NCBI GenBank assembly: GCA_947044405.1
Contig: CAMRHE010000157.1
Location: 2,680,501-2,744,500 of the forward strand
DNA length: 64,000 nt
Reading direction: 5' to 3'
From: Leptodactylus fallax
Taxonomy: Eukaryota; Chordata; Amphibia; Anura; Leptodactylidae
Shown: piece after piece, positions 12,643 through 22,546 of the stretch
How positions within the stretch are numbered: the stretch's first letter is position 1
Layout: every line of letters starts with the position of its first letter
Position numbers and translations under genes: made by a program
Notes under the pieces: generated by a model
Seen by the model: the letters and a program-made list of their open reading frames with translations, nothing else
The model's database searches: none
Told to the model about the DNA's origin: nothing

Positions 12643-15600
12643 ATTAGAATTTCCTTAGTTAGTTATTCCTTTCTGAAAATTCAGGTCATGAGATCTCAGG
12701 GTAACCCGCTAATAATAACATGGCTTTCTGTTCTCTCTTGGGGGGGGGTCACCATTTCGGACAACTGACCTTTCTGTATGATGCAAACAGCATGGATTGT
12801 ACCACATAGACTGTTCACTTTTGCCATACAAAAGTGATATTGGTCACTGGTTTCAGTGAGATCTAATCTGAAGCTTATGGTAACTCTCAGAATGACCCAA
12901 CCTCTGGCATAGGAGAATTAGCTGACAGCTATTTCTCCCCTTCAAATGCACATGCATGCTCAGCTAGGCCAAGAAAGCATGTGTTATGAATTTTGAAGGG
13001 GGAATAAACAGCTGCCAGATACCTCTGATGGCAGAGTTGGACAATAGGACTAGGAATGTTGAAATCAAACAGTCCAATCCTTCTTTTTCCTAATGCCATT
13101 CAGTACCCATGCATATTAGATGGTCTAGCCAGAATTGGTGTGATCAGTCAACATTGATTTAACATGTACAGCCACCTTAAAGGGTTTACGCCACAAAGTG
13201 TTTATAGGATAAATACCTGATTGGTGGGCATCTGACTGTGGAGACCCCCGTGAACGAGAGGTCTTTTTCCCCAGCTGTGCATTCAAAACGACTACTGACT
13301 ACAGTCAGGCTGAATGTAGGCTTGGTGGTGGACGGCACGGAGAAAGCCAAGGTACAGCACTTTAAGAATTTAGTTTGTAGAGACACAAAATACGCTCTCA
13401 GATTTCCCCTGGCAGAGCATTACATACTCACTTCAAATGGCGGAAGATGCAGCTCCTCACAAAGTGTATTTAGTTCTTTGCGGCAGACATCAATGCTCTT
13501 TAGAAGACGGTCTTTTAAGTTTTCCTCTTCTTCAATCATTCGTGTCAATAGAATCTGTTACATAGAAGTTGTCAAACTTGTATCAAAATCATTTGCAATA
13601 CAACATCCTCAAATCCCAGTCATAACAATAAAAAGGATCTATGTCTAAATAGCAGCTTATGAAAGGTAAATCTAAACTAAAGCAGTAGCTGAAGTCAGCC
13701 ACTGGTTTCTGAAATCCTAATTAATAATTTGACAACAGATATGGTTGCCTCTCCTTTTGCAGAAAAATTAAATAGGTAAAAAAAAACCTATGGCAATTAC
13801 TTCTGTTTTAGGGTTTATGTACATGGCAGGGCATTGTGGGGGGGGGGGGGGGGCGAAACCCCCCTTGTAGCCTCTACAGCAGCACGGAGTCCCTAAACTT
13901 CTGTACTACAGATAAACAGGGACAAAGTATTCCGTCATATAGCACCATATTATAGAGAATGTAGCCTAGAGAGTCCTTCTAAGGGAGAATATCTCTGTAT
14001 TACAACAAATGGTAAATACAGCACAATAGTTACACAGGTGCATTATTTCTTAATAAAAGTGAACAATATACTTACATTTACATGTCTTTTGACAGCATCT
14101 GTCCTTTGTAATCTCTGATCTTCTGGTATTCCGATTTCTTCCCAGATGTCTCGAAGACGAGCTAATGCAGAATTCAAGCACGCGACAGACTCTTCCGCAA
14201 TCACCTCACTAGAACACACAAGAAACAAGAATGAAATTTTAGATGGAAGTCATACCTAAAAATGCCGGTCAACTACACAGGGAACAGCAGGCTCCATAAT
14301 CATAATCATCGGAAAAAAAAAACTTGATGCATTTCCATTGTTTTTTTTTTTTTTTGCTGCACTTTGTTATGTGAGGCCTTAGCTTTACTCACCTCTCCTG
14401 TGTTCCGGCATGACTTCCTACTGTTTTCAGGGCTTCTGGCTGATGTCAGGGACCGCTGATTGAGTCTCAGACGCAACGTCACGTGGCATCAGCCAGTCCC
14501 TGATGTCACCCTTCAGGGAGCCCAGGAGAGATGAGTAACTCTGTTTTTTATGTTTCCTCTCCTCCCCTGGTCATCCGGTTATTGTACTCTGGGTTCTGAA
14601 GAGACCCCAAAGTATAACAATAGAAGTTTCAGTTCGGCCGTGTTTGTTCTGAACGAAACTGCAAATATTGTAATAACCGAACCGAAATAACCATCGTGAA
14701 CAAAATGCCTTAAAGAATGCCCGTTTGTTTAATTCTGTGAGAAAAAAATGAGTACCTAGTTAAATATTATCATCATGTTATTTCATTGTATGGTTGTTTA
14801 ATTTTTTATCTAATGAAAGGAGCATTAATGGGAATACATTGCTGGATGTTGCGCCCACCGCAGAAGTGATTGTGACCCATCATACTCACCTGTCCTAAAG
14901 AACTGCCGGTGTATGTGAGTGACGTCACTAGTTCCTTTTCTGTGACTGCTGAGGCCATTTATTGGCTTCACAGGTCACGTGCTGCAAGGTCTTCCACTGG
15001 CACAAGCACACGCTGGACCAAACAGCGGCAGGGGACACCGGAGTACCAGGGACAGGCAAGTATGACTTGCTTTTTATGTTTCACCTCCTGCCCAAGTACT
15101 GAAATTCCTGGACAACCCCTTTAACTCAGAAGCTCCAGAAATATAGCTCTCTGAGCTTTGCAGTTTCAGTAACGCCATTCACTTCTATGGGAGTTATGGA
15201 ACCGAGTAGCATAGCCTTCTCAGTTGTCCATGAATCTATCGAAAATCTGTAGCTCTCATCCTATCATGGATGAGAGCAATGGGCATTCACAACAGTAGTG
15301 TGACTGTCCCCTTACAATGTCTATGTGTAGTCCTAGCCGTATATGTGGATTATTTAAACCTGCTTTTTGTCATGTGATGTTCAGCGCTGTATTCTTCCTG
15401 TACACTTGATAAAGGGGTTTATACCCCGAAACGCGTAGTGGTTGGAAAATAAAGTTTTGCTTCATACTATATTTGGGCAAAGCGCGGTTCCTTTTTCCTC
15501 AGACCCAGATTGTGGGTCTAAGACGGTCCTTCCTGTTCATTTCCTGACACCCTTGAGTGGTTATTGGATCCTGCTGCTGCCATACATCCAGAGAAGAACC

Positions 15601-18600
15601 CACTGTCAATCGGTTCTACTGTGCTTCATGGTGGTTGTGACTCCTTTCACAACCATTTAAGGTGAGAATCCAATTTGTCATATTCACTTTGCCTTTTACC
15701 AAATAGTATTACACTATGCACTGCTCGGTGCTGTTTTTCTGTTTCGTTTGAATTGTGTGTAGTCCAAGGCAGAGTACTGTACAGTAAGGGCTTCTGACAT
15801 TATCCTTTACGCAAGAATTCCACCTACCATTGAGACTCTGTACAGTAGTTTATATGGCACAGAATGTTTCATGCACTGATTTGTCAGTATCGCAGGAAAA
15901 AAATAAATAAATTCTTCATGCGAGTTGCATACTTAACAGTGCACAAACTGTGCTGCTTCGCTCTACTGAATGCGCTTTTTCACCATGAAGATGTGAGGCC
16001 TAGTAAACCGCTTACCTACTGCAGAAATCATAGGCTCTGTCTCAGATTTCTTCCAAATCAGTAAACCAAAAAGAAAAGAACGTATGGAAAAGAAGCTACA
16101 GGTGTGGCGAAACACGTGTCGGGCCAGTGCGTTTTTACACCAGTTCCTGGACTCCCCCGTTTCATGACTCTGTCTTCTTTTTCCCCCTTTTGGGCATTAT
16201 GGCAATAGGTATGCAGATTTTGCTGTTTTATTAATTGTAATAACATTGCATTGCCTTACATGGATGTTACTGTGGTCTATTTTTTTGCATTTTGCTGTCT
16301 TTCAGCTATGCATTTATAGATACATGAATACTTGTATTTAAATAGGGGTTTCTATAGGGATCATTATATTCTTCTAATACTTGGGTTGCGTTTATTTGGG
16401 AGTCCCCAGATGGGTGTTTGGTTCTAGTATCTGTCACCTGGCTTGAGGTGACGTCTTACTGCACCTTCTCCATGCGAATGCAATTAATTTATTGTTATTG
16501 AAATATATTTTTGATATTTATTTACTCAAAATTTGTTATATTTTTTGGATACATTGTGGTTCTTTTCCATACGTTCTTTTATTTTTGGTTTGGTGTTTTG
16601 TGTATTGTATAGGATTTATAACTATTCAGAGAGGTATCTTTTTTGGTTAGTCTCCCAAATCAGTGGTAGATTTTTCAGCTTGAAAAATCTGCCAGGTGAA
16701 CATGCCCTAAGGCATCATGCACAAAATAAAAAAATATATTGCCAAAGCACCATATTCTGGCTGATGATGTCCCCAGAGGGGTGGGAGTGGGGAATCAAAT
16801 CAAAACACTATGCTCATGCTTTAACCCCTTGGCGATATATCTGCCGTATATATTTTTCGTATTTATTTGAACAACATGACAGAACTGTAAGACACTGTGC
16901 ACATTGTGCAAAACTCTTGTACTCCACTGGATGACCACATAAAAGAAGAATGCAACGGCTGCAGAGAGATATAATAAGCACTTGCTGCCCCACCCTCAGA
17001 CTGCTTGGGCCAGCAAGATGAGATCATTCCAAATTCTCTCACACTGTCTGGAAAGGGTTTATATTCAGTTTATACATGCACCAACCAAGCCTAAGGTCTA
17101 AACATGTACAGGCTAACATGTGAGCAATATCAGACATAAGACATTGTAACAGAGTTTTGTGATAATGGAGGGAATTTATCCGCCCCTCTCTTCAGAATTC
17201 TGCAGTCAAAAAGTTGTAAAATAGGGTTTAACAACTCCTTGGGCTTATTTGCACCAACACACTATGATAACCGATCTGATGTACACCAGATCGATCAAAA
17301 TTGGATTTACAGATGCTCCAAGTTTGTCAAACATTGTGTGACTTGGTGCAGGTTACAGCAAAACACTCCAGCAAGATGGACTTCCTTAGAATAGGCCATC
17401 CAGATCATATTGTGAGGATTCAACAACCCGCCCACCAGTCAGCTGAGTCACGAGGCCACAACATTCAGACTAGCACAGCGCCAAACACTGTATATCTGCT
17501 TGGTATAAAGCTCACCTCTATTTATCTAAATGTGACCGAGGTGCAGCATGGCCAAGTGACTAGTGAATGTGATGTCACTGACCTCTACTGACAGCTGATC
17601 GGCAGGTGCGCAAGCTGTCTGATCCCCACTAGTCTCACAGTCAAGACCTATCAATATCATAGAAAACATATTAGTACCCTAGTAAATTTGTTTTCTTATA
17701 TTTAAGAACCCAAAGGCTCTTAAATATGAATTACTTTAGGACAAGGAATTAATTTTATTACCATGCAAGAAGCCCAACGTAAAAAAAAAAAAAAAAAAAA
17801 AAAAATCTATAGCATGGCGGCTAAAGATTATATTAAATAGCCTAAATTATTATTTTTTTTTTTACACCATGTTCACGGCTCCCTCTCTGCACTGTAGACC
17901 AGAAATCAGACTGGAATGTCTGCTTGCTTGGCCTCTGTGTCTGACTACACACAGTGAGGAGGGCTCCAGGCTTCTTCACATGCCTGAAGCCATCCTCTTC
18001 TATGTTCTGCAGTAAGCGTCTCGCCAGTGCCAGACAGGTAGAGAAATGATGCATGTGCACAAACAATGCATGCTGCTGACCAGACTGGTCTGGGGAGATT
18101 TCACTGTGTACACATCAGCCCCACCATGCAGTAAAGATGGAGGGGTGTACAGTATTAGTTTCTGAAAATAGACAGGCTGAAACTAGAGTTGGATGATATA
18201 TACCTTCTTACAGAGGCAGTCCCTATATATTATAAGAAGTGTAGAAACTACTAATACAATCGGCCAAGACCAAAATTAATGACTGATCCTTAGAATAAGA
18301 TCATGGGGGTCTAACATCAGACCCCTGCACAGATCAGCTGGTGGCTCTGTACACTGTGCAGTGGCCATGCCACACTATTAGGCCTTATTCACACCTATAT
18401 GCCATCTGTGTTCAGCATGGACAACATACTGTACAGTTTTCCCAGAAGTGCTTTGTACATGGTTGATCCATTTCTCACATCAAAATAGGATGCCTCCATT
18501 GTTTTCTCTACAGACCCATGTGTGAAGAAAGGGCTGCAGCACTAAGGTTAGAACTAAACAGCAACTTTGGCTGCGACTACAATCACGTGTCATCCTGCGA

Positions 18601-19927
18601 CTCTTTCATTAGTGTAAGTGATTGAAGTCGCATTGTGAACAGGGTGATGCTGCGACTGCTATTCGCCAAAAGATGGCGCACTGCTGGATATGTATGCGTC
18701 TAGAAGTCGCTGCTGCAGCACCCTTGGGGGGTCACTGATACAGGTGAAGGAGCCGCAGGGCAACATGGCAATCGTGGTAGACCTAGCCTTACTAAGTACC
18801 GCAGCAGTCACTCCTGGTCACCCAGTGAGGTGCACTATACAGCCACATTCACCTGCCCAGTGTAAACATTAGTAATACATGACTTCTAAAGGACAACATC
18901 CAGGATCACATTCCTGCAGAGTACAGGTGTTAATATTTACCTAGGGCAAAGAATTTCAGAACATTAATGGCCATCGCCTACTGACTAGCGTTACCATCTC
19001 ACGTCACAGAACTGGCCTACTTTAGTTCCTTAGTGATATCTTTCCCTGAAAAAGCTGGGTGACAACCTGCAGTAGCAGATCCCACAAAGATGATCCCAAT
19101 GTTCTTCTGTCCCAAACAAAACCTCTGCAGTGATTTGGGAAAACTCAACAGATCTGCCATTCAGGCTTCTGGGAAAGCTGGGTGGCAAGCCTCCATCACA
19201 GACTCCAGTAAGTGACATATACTCCATACAACCCAATAGTCAATGGACCTATCTGGCCTCTTTGTGTCCACCAAGTGACAGATTTTGCATTAACATAATT
19301 TTTGGTTTTCTGTTCCTTTCAAGAAAAAACTAGAATCGAGGCCACAGGCTGACCCGGGGACACAGACTGCCCAAGGACACAGGCTGACCCTATCAAGACC
19401 CTGACACAGTAAGGTCATTGATATACCTGTGAGGAGCTGCTTCATTTACACACAATACACATCCAGCTCTGCTGCTCTTTACATTACAATCACCTCATTA
19501 ACAGAAACTCGGTGCAGGGTTTCGGAGGTGTGCCAGCCACTACAGCCTGCACTGGGGATCTGACAGCTGTTCTATATTACATTACCCGAAAAGGATATAT
19601 ATATCTATACATATAGATATATATATATACATACATACATACACACACATACATACATACACCAGACGGAGAATATGGAGGGAGGGGGCAGCAGTGTATT
19701 TTAAAATCACACCTTGACATTACATGGCACACTCGCCCCCCTGGCACCCTTGGTATTGTATATGATATGATGCATGTAGTCCATGTACAGGTTACTGGCC
19801 GTCATACATGTACTGTGCGCCTGGCAGCATCTACACACACAGGCCGGCTCAGGATCTATACACACACCTGCGGCAGCCAATGAGTTAAAGCAATTAACGA
19901 GCTAATTAGCGCTCACCTTCTCCTCAT
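86..19927 (-). CDS. PRC1: PRC1, protein regulator of cytokinesis 1 (exons 1-7, N-terminal half)
   Basis: PRC1 bundles antiparallel microtubules in the anaphase central spindle and recruits KIF4A; it is needed for cytokinesis. Seven exons with GT-AG introns join in one frame of 970 nt (about 323 codons), starting [11 protein letters not shown] and running to AFSSFF. Recognisable PRC1 segments are [53 protein letters not shown] and [15 protein letters not shown]. Human PRC1 is about 620 residues, so the window holds the N-terminal dimerisation/rod half. The spectrin-like microtubule-binding domain and the Cdk-regulated tail lie beyond the left edge. The protein is rich in charged helical stretches (for example [14 protein letters not shown]). 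Intron 6 carries a 6.5-kb L1 in antisense orientation and intron 3 a Tc1; neither touches a splice site. No frame damage is seen. Confidence 0.95.
234..765. other. PRC1 intron 6, left part
   Basis: Non-coding intron sequence. Around 570-670 lies a fragment of a dispersed repeat (CACCCTACCGATCAGCTG); a related motif recurs in the TTAA element at 35357-35752. Nothing else is recognised. Confidence 0.5.
788..803 (+). repeat. L1 target-site duplication, left copy
   Basis: The 16-mer TAAATAATATAGAAAT is repeated perfectly at 7318-7333 on the other side of the retrotransposon. Confidence 0.95.
804..1855 (+). promoter_or_regulatory. L1 5' UTR / internal promoter region
   Basis: About 1050 bp upstream of ORF1, starting with a G run and GCGTGGCTAGCCGG. 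It is GC- and CpG-rich around 1000-1350. Overlapping open frames here show no recognisable protein and are attributed to base composition. Promoter function is inferred from L1 biology. Confidence 0.65.
1856..3100 (+). CDS. L1 ORF1 protein (RNA-binding chaperone)
   Basis: Uninterrupted 414-codon frame. L1 ORF1 proteins trimerise by a coiled coil, bind element RNA and assist target-primed reverse transcription. The first ~150 residues are Pro/Ser/Thr-rich. A coiled coil follows (about residues 185-230, ending in [19 protein letters not shown]), then an RRM-like core starting NIKFRGI and a C-terminal domain with [13 protein letters not shown] and [15 protein letters not shown]. This order is the L1 ORF1 (Transposase_22) layout. 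It is the first gene of the element, followed after 226 bp by ORF2. No damage is visible. Confidence 0.9.
   Translation: MVKGRKSVKKPDNNLTNYFEWDRGVEGEPGPTLDDHTERTLSTPTTAIITATFVEGEGLNHTKALMDPLLPPTPDDIRSAAPQIHYTSTQSSKEQTSPLRHSPSPSTSPLKQKPRLELPGDLTYSEDQPSSETFPSTQMTGLDGFPTTSGPASEHTLRDMLLALRSSLQADFSQLLQPLQSSVNALDGRVTHIETKMGDFAASHNKIIDAHNDLEDEVENLKAKVADMEDRSRRNNIKFRGISEQVQTADLLPYLQDYVRFLLPDSTNTDIIIDRAHRLPRPRHLGDEIPRDVLARFHFFHIKERLLEAARKQKSWPPKFKEVQLYTDLSAMTLRLRRDLLPVTTTLRKNKIQYRWGFPVKLIVAKDGTTFTIHNLNQGKALLSTWRMPISLPQEAAGPSPPSATGRRSPTNRK
3327..7095 (+). pseudogene. L1 ORF2: APE endonuclease / reverse transcriptase, one frameshift
   Basis: I place the start at ATG 3327 ([14 protein letters not shown]); a longer frame opens at 3258. 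The endonuclease carries LNVRGLN, QETHL, NIYAPQ, GDFNNI, SRIDMF and WSDHAA. The reverse transcriptase carries [43 protein letters not shown] and catalytic SLYADD. The first frame stops at 5844-5846. The next frame, open from before 5851, continues with L1-type C-terminal sequence including a C-x3-C-x7-H-x4-C knuckle ([12 protein letters not shown]) near 6700-6770. The switch falls at a run of eight C at 5817-5824, so one extra C explains the break. This could be a real mutation or a homopolymer sequencing error. All catalytic motifs I can see are retained. Confidence 0.9.
7096..7317 (+). other. L1 3' UTR and polyadenylation signal
   Basis: 222 bp after the ORF2 stop. AATAAA lies within CTCAATAAAACTGATTG about 15 bp before the 3' end. 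The element ends TTGAAAG directly against the right duplication. Confidence 0.75.
7318..7333 (+). repeat. L1 target-site duplication, right copy
   Basis: Perfect copy of 788-803. Confidence 0.95.
8356..8444. mobile_element. 81-bp TTAA-flanked miniature element
   Basis: TTAA at 8356-8359 and 8441-8444 bracket 81 bp with termini CCCTCGTC and GACGAGGG. A 24-bp perfect palindrome centred on AATT sits at 8404-8427, and GGCTGCATAA occurs twice. TTAA duplication is the signature of piggyBac- and Kolobok-type transposases. It has no coding capacity. Confidence 0.65.
8445..9106. other. PRC1 intron 6, right part
   Basis: No gene or recognisable repeat seen, apart from a T/A-rich stretch before exon 6. 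Confidence 0.5.
9107..9256 (-). CDS. PRC1: PRC1 exon 6
   Basis: 150 nt, phase 0 to phase 0, TTTGCAG acceptor and GTAAGA donor. Reads [16 protein letters not shown], then [20 protein letters not shown], ending KGKNIKA. Confidence 0.96.
9343..9513 (-). CDS. PRC1: PRC1 exon 5
   Basis: 171 nt, in phase 0 at both ends, with a GTCAGA donor. Reads [20 protein letters not shown], then [19 protein letters not shown], ending LHQLLFQ. This is one of the most conserved PRC1 segments. Confidence 0.97.
9621..9854 (-). CDS. PRC1: PRC1 exon 4
   Basis: 234 nt, TTTTTCAG acceptor and GTTAAT donor. Reads [40 protein letters not shown] and [20 protein letters not shown]. Basic and acidic heptad-like helix, as in the PRC1 rod. 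Confidence 0.97.
10319..12375 (+). pseudogene. Tc1 transposase remnant (family 1)
   Basis: DD34E transposase of the Tc1 group: binds the inverted repeats and cuts and pastes the element into TA. The N-terminal HTH part starts [20 protein letters not shown] at 10319 with a second HTH at [20 protein letters not shown] run at 10568-10574 shifts the frame. The 1-kb TTAA insertion follows at 10691-11720. The catalytic part resumes with [13 protein letters not shown] (first D), [14 protein letters not shown] (second D) and [15 protein letters not shown] (E). A further frame break near 12225 precedes the C-terminus, which ends at 12375. Not functional. Confidence 0.9.
10691..11720. mobile_element. 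1030-bp TTAA-type non-autonomous transposon nested in Tc1
   Basis: TTAA occurs at 10687-10690 and 11721-11724. Removing one TTAA plus the insert restores the transposase reading across the site (leucine-lysine-proline codons). Termini are CCCCTTCTCGCCGG and CGGGTAAGGG, with AT-rich homopolymer content inside and no ORF of note. The same family appears at 23686-26199, about 41350-42195 and 62326-63180. Piggybac- or Kolobok-type mobilisation is inferred from TTAA. Confidence 0.82.
12596..12642. repeat. (TA)n microsatellite
   Basis: About 45 bp of alternating TA/TG directly beside the right end of the family-1 Tc1. Confidence 0.95.
12643..13431. other. PRC1 intron 3, remaining part
   Basis: No exon or clear repeat boundary seen. 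TTAAAGGGGTT-like text near 13176-13190 suggests an old TTAA-element end. Confidence 0.45.
13432..13554 (-). CDS. PRC1: PRC1 exon 3
   Basis: 123 nt, phase 0 to phase 0, ACAG acceptor and GTGAGT donor. Reads [20 protein letters not shown], then [20 protein letters not shown]. Confidence 0.95.
13838..13853 (+). repeat. G16 homopolymer
   Basis: Sixteen G in PRC1 intron 2, followed by CGAAACCCCCC, so it can fold back on itself. On the sense strand of PRC1 it is a C run. Confidence 0.9.
14076..14208 (-). CDS. PRC1: PRC1 exon 2
   Basis: 133 nt. Its first base completes the AG|T serine codon begun in exon 1. Reads [20 protein letters not shown], then [20 protein letters not shown], ending RHVN before GTAAGT. 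Confidence 0.95.
17779..17805 (+). repeat. Poly(A) run
   Basis: About 26 uninterrupted A. It could be the tail of an unrecognised retroposon. Confidence 0.85.
19597..19664 (+). repeat. (TA)n/(CATA)n compound microsatellite
   Basis: Alternating TA then CATA units, 0.3 kb downstream of PRC1 exon 1. Confidence 0.9.
19917..19927 (-). CDS. PRC1: PRC1 exon 1 (start codon)
   Basis: ATGAGGAGAAG followed by donor GTGAGC. The start sits in GCCGCCGCCATGA, a good Kozak context. MRRS joined to exon 2 matches the conserved PRC1 N-terminus, which decides this tiny 11-nt exon. Confidence 0.93.
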
Positions 19928-20019
19928 GGCGGCGGCCGCTCCGCTCCCTGCGCTGGACACCACCACACTCAGCCGCTGATACTGATGCAACCGTTTCCAC
20001 TCCTAAGCCGCACTAACTT

Positions 20020-20025
20020 TTCAAA
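20020..20025 (-). promoter_or_regulatory. CHR element (TTTGAA)
   Basis: TTTGAA on the PRC1 strand, 93 bp upstream of the ATG. It is the consensus cell-cycle homology region; the position fits a G2/M promoter. Confidence 0.65.
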
Positions 20026-20057
20026 TTTGCCTCGAGAACACATCACTCTGCATTGCC

Positions 20058-20062
20058 ATTGG
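20058..20062 (-). promoter_or_regulatory. CCAAT box (NF-Y)
   Basis: CCAAT on the PRC1 strand, within ACCAATGG, about 33 bp upstream of the CHR. This is the spacing expected for NF-Y/CHR co-operation. Confidence 0.6.
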
Positions 20063-20072
20063 TGGACGGCGA

Positions 20073-20080
20073 TGACGTCA
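20073..20080. promoter_or_regulatory. CRE octamer TGACGTCA
   Basis: Perfect palindromic CREB/ATF site. Confidence 0.6.
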
Positions 20081-20148
20081 TGTGTCTCCAAGGTAACGGT
20101 CGGAATGACAGCTACAAAGATCCACGCCTCAGTTAGGAATGAGTGTCT

Positions 20149-20158
20149 GCGCATGCGC
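20149..20158. promoter_or_regulatory. NRF1 palindrome GCGCATGCGC
   Basis: Perfect NRF1 consensus, common in CpG-rich vertebrate promoters. Confidence 0.6.
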
Positions 20159-20583
20159 CCTGGGCTGGTTGTTGATTCAAAATCCCAGTCTCTGTGTAGA
20201 CGCTCAATGCAAACCTGTGTGACTGGTCGGACCGATGTGTGTGGGGGGAGGCTGACAGGCTGCGCGTCACGTGACCCAGGATCTGCGTTTATTTGGCACT
20301 TTTTGGTGCACTGCCCCGTCAGGTACCACATAGAAGAATTAAAGTTGTTCACACACTGCAGCAAAAACTGAAAAGAACCTCTGGATGCCTTGTCCTTTGC
20401 AGTTTTCTTACCCATGTTGCTCCGTCCCCATCAAAGAGAAAAGATTGGCATGCAAAACTACACATAAGGCAGAATTCACACACAGCCTATAAGTCAGGTT
20501 TTTGTCTGGAGACAAGAGTGGCCAGATGATTGCTGGTAGTCAATACAATATAGAGGTCTTTACACACAATAGGGCAGATTTCT

Positions 20584-20808
20584 AAGGCTACGGCCCCACG
20601 TTACGGAAACGCAACTTTTTTTGTTGCAGATTTTGCTGTGGTTTTTTGAGCCAAAGCCAAGAGTGGATTTAGCAGCAGGTAGAAGTAGAAGAAATTCCTA
20701 TATATTTCCCATTCCCTTTGTAGCCATTCTTGGCTTTGGCTCAAAAAAACCGCTGCAAAATCTGCAACAAAAAAAGCTGCGTTTCCGCAACGTGGGGCTG
20801 TAGCCTTA
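20584..20808. mobile_element. 225-bp hairpin MITE (copy 1)
   Basis: Near-perfect inverted repeat of about 85 bp per arm: starts TAAGGCTACGGCCCCACG, ends CGTGGGGCTGTAGCCTTA. The inner arm edges are GAGCCAAAGCCAAGAGTGG and its complement. Related copies lie at 27348-27561, 27561-27768 and 32425-32550. Confidence 0.75.
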
Positions 20809-20953
20809 AAAGGGTATGCCCATCTTAGGCATTAATGTAATATATCTACAGGTTTCACCTCAGGGACCCCACATATCTCCATGTCCCTTGACCCTCCACC
20901 ATCTCCACACAGATAAGTATAATTGGCCGAGCATGTTCTGCTTCTATTGTTGC

Positions 20954-22546
20954 TTAAAGGGGTTTTCTGGGCAAAAAAACAATTTTTTTTAAAAAAGGTC
21001 TGTTAGTGCTATTAATGGGTTAATAAGTGCACAAATACCTTTATGTTTAATCAGTTTTTATTTAGGTTTTTGCAAATAAGAACAAAAAGCAAAGCCAAAA
21101 CAAAGGCATCAAATAAGGCAGTAGGAGGTACGCAGGCCACCCAATCGTGGAAAAGTCACAGAGGAACGGTTAGGGTAGAGGGCTGTCAACGCCCACAACA
21201 GAGAATCCAGTAACGGGTGGCACAATAACAACATGGGGAAATGCATCATTGGGGGGTGATGGCAGAGAAAGCTACAAGACAGAAGGAAAAGTCCAGCTGT
21301 GACGGGCCACTACAGTGCCACCCACGTACCAGGAGAAAAAGACAAATGCTGGAGGGAAAGGGGAACATGGGTGTACAGAAACATACAAGACCAGGATGGG
21401 GAAGGGCACACTGATGAGAAAAAGGGGAGGGATTGGGCAGAAAGGAACATCGTTCAGGCGATCCCAGTTTAGATAAAGAAAGAACTCCGAAGTCTCCTGG
21501 AACATCACCCACATCTGCCAGGGGGACTCAAATTTAGAAGGGTCAGGCGAGTCCTCAGCCACCAGGGCCTCCATTCTTCTAATAAGGAGAAGCTCCTGTA
21601 GGAACTCAACCAGGGTGGGCACGGCAGTACTGGGCCAATGCCTGGGAATGACTTTTCTAGCAGCAGTGAGAAAATGTTGCAGAAGGTCTCTCTTAACAGC
21701 GGAGACTTTCCTCGGTATGATGGAGAGAAGGGCTAGACGAGGTGAGGGTGTAACATATCTGTCACTCACTTTAGTGTACAACACGAATACAGCATCCCAG
21801 AAGGGCCTAGATATGATACAGTGTACCTCTCTCAGAACCAGCCCAAATACCTTTAACAGTGTTTTGAGTGGTTTCTGGGTTTCTCTGGGAGCTCCTGGCA
21901 TCTTCTGCATTTGTTTACATGGTGTAGCTTCCTGTTGTCTTAGCTAATGCAATGCATTTTGGTAGTTGTAGGCTCTCACACGATCTCCCTCTCACTCCTC
22001 CCCCCCTAGCTATCCTGCCCACTACTAGCCCTACCGAAGTAATTCAACCCACCCTCCTACCACATCATACTTACCTGTCTTCTTCCTGTACAGGCTTCTT
22101 TCTGCGGGGAACGGCTCCTCCTCTTGTGACTCAGCCAGTGCGCAGCAGTCCCGGAACTGTGCTGTAGCCTTCACTCCATCTCTACTGCACAGGCATGGGC
22201 AGCTCCCACTCTTGAGCAATAGACATGGAGTGTCGGCTTAAGCGCAAAGCCGGGACTCCGGCTATTTTGGGCACGCATGGGCTGATGTCACAGAAGGAGG
22301 AGGAGCCTGTTCCCCGCAGAAGGAAGCCTGGACAGGAACAGGAAGACAATAGGTAATTATGATTGGGGGTGGAGTAGTAGTGATGTTCCTTTTCCAGAAA
22401 CAGGGAAATGGATCATCACCGGATAATCAGAAAATGCGTATGGGTAAATATACATTTTTGCTTAATTATGTCATTTAAAAAGTAGGCGGGGAGAGGGGGT
22501 TTAGATTAGAGTAGGGATTTAATGTTATCCCGGACAACCCCTTTAA
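20954..22546. mobile_element. TTAA-flanked MITE split by an L1 fragment
   Basis: Starts TTAAAGGGGTTTTCTGGG and ends GGACAACCCCTTTAA. A second, uninterrupted copy of the family lies at 50959-51407, which shows that 21044-21843 is an insertion. Confidence 0.8.
21044..21843 (-). mobile_element. 5'-truncated L1 fragment (ORF2 C-terminus and 3' UTR)
   Basis: 800 bp between 12-bp duplications CAAATACCTTTA (21032-21043 and 21844-21855). On the minus strand it encodes the end of an L1-type ORF2: RLALLSIIPRKVSAVKRDLL, HFLTAARKVIPRHW and PTLVEFLQELLLIRRMEALV. An A-rich-strand 3' end lies near 21050. Severe 5' truncation is typical of L1. Confidence 0.85.

Larger units (their letters stand above)
14209..19916. 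other. PRC1 intron 1
   Basis: 5.7 kb without exons. Contents seen: a T run near 14340; the right part of a TTAA element ending CCTGGACAACCCCTTTAAC at about 15122; two motifs of a dispersed repeat (CCGAAACGCGTAG near 15427 and GCGAAACACGTGTCGGG near 16107); an A run at 17780-17805; and a mixed TA/CATA microsatellite at 19597-19664. No coding potential recognised. Confidence 0.6.
19928..20165 (-). promoter_or_regulatory. PRC1 5' UTR and core promoter
   Basis: GC-rich region immediately upstream of the start codon, with no TATA box. Reading away from the gene it contains a CHR hexamer, an inverted CCAAT, a CRE octamer and an NRF1 palindrome. CHR elements bind DREAM/MuvB and restrict expression to G2/M, usually with NF-Y at nearby CCAAT boxes; PRC1 is a known target of this class. 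The transcription start is not visible. Confidence 0.75.

Noticed and set aside
16533..16934. 133-codon frame in PRC1 intron 1
   Set aside because: Aromatic-rich chance frame in T-rich DNA; no family resemblance and no splice context.
19985..20371. 128-codon plus-strand frame over the PRC1 promoter, and a 148-codon minus frame opposite
   Set aside because: Composition-driven frames in a CpG-rich promoter. No splice, domain or homology support; a divergent transcript is possible but not a protein gene.
21615..21947. 110-codon plus-strand frame
   Set aside because: Antisense of the L1 ORF2 fragment, which has recognisable L1 residues on the minus strand.
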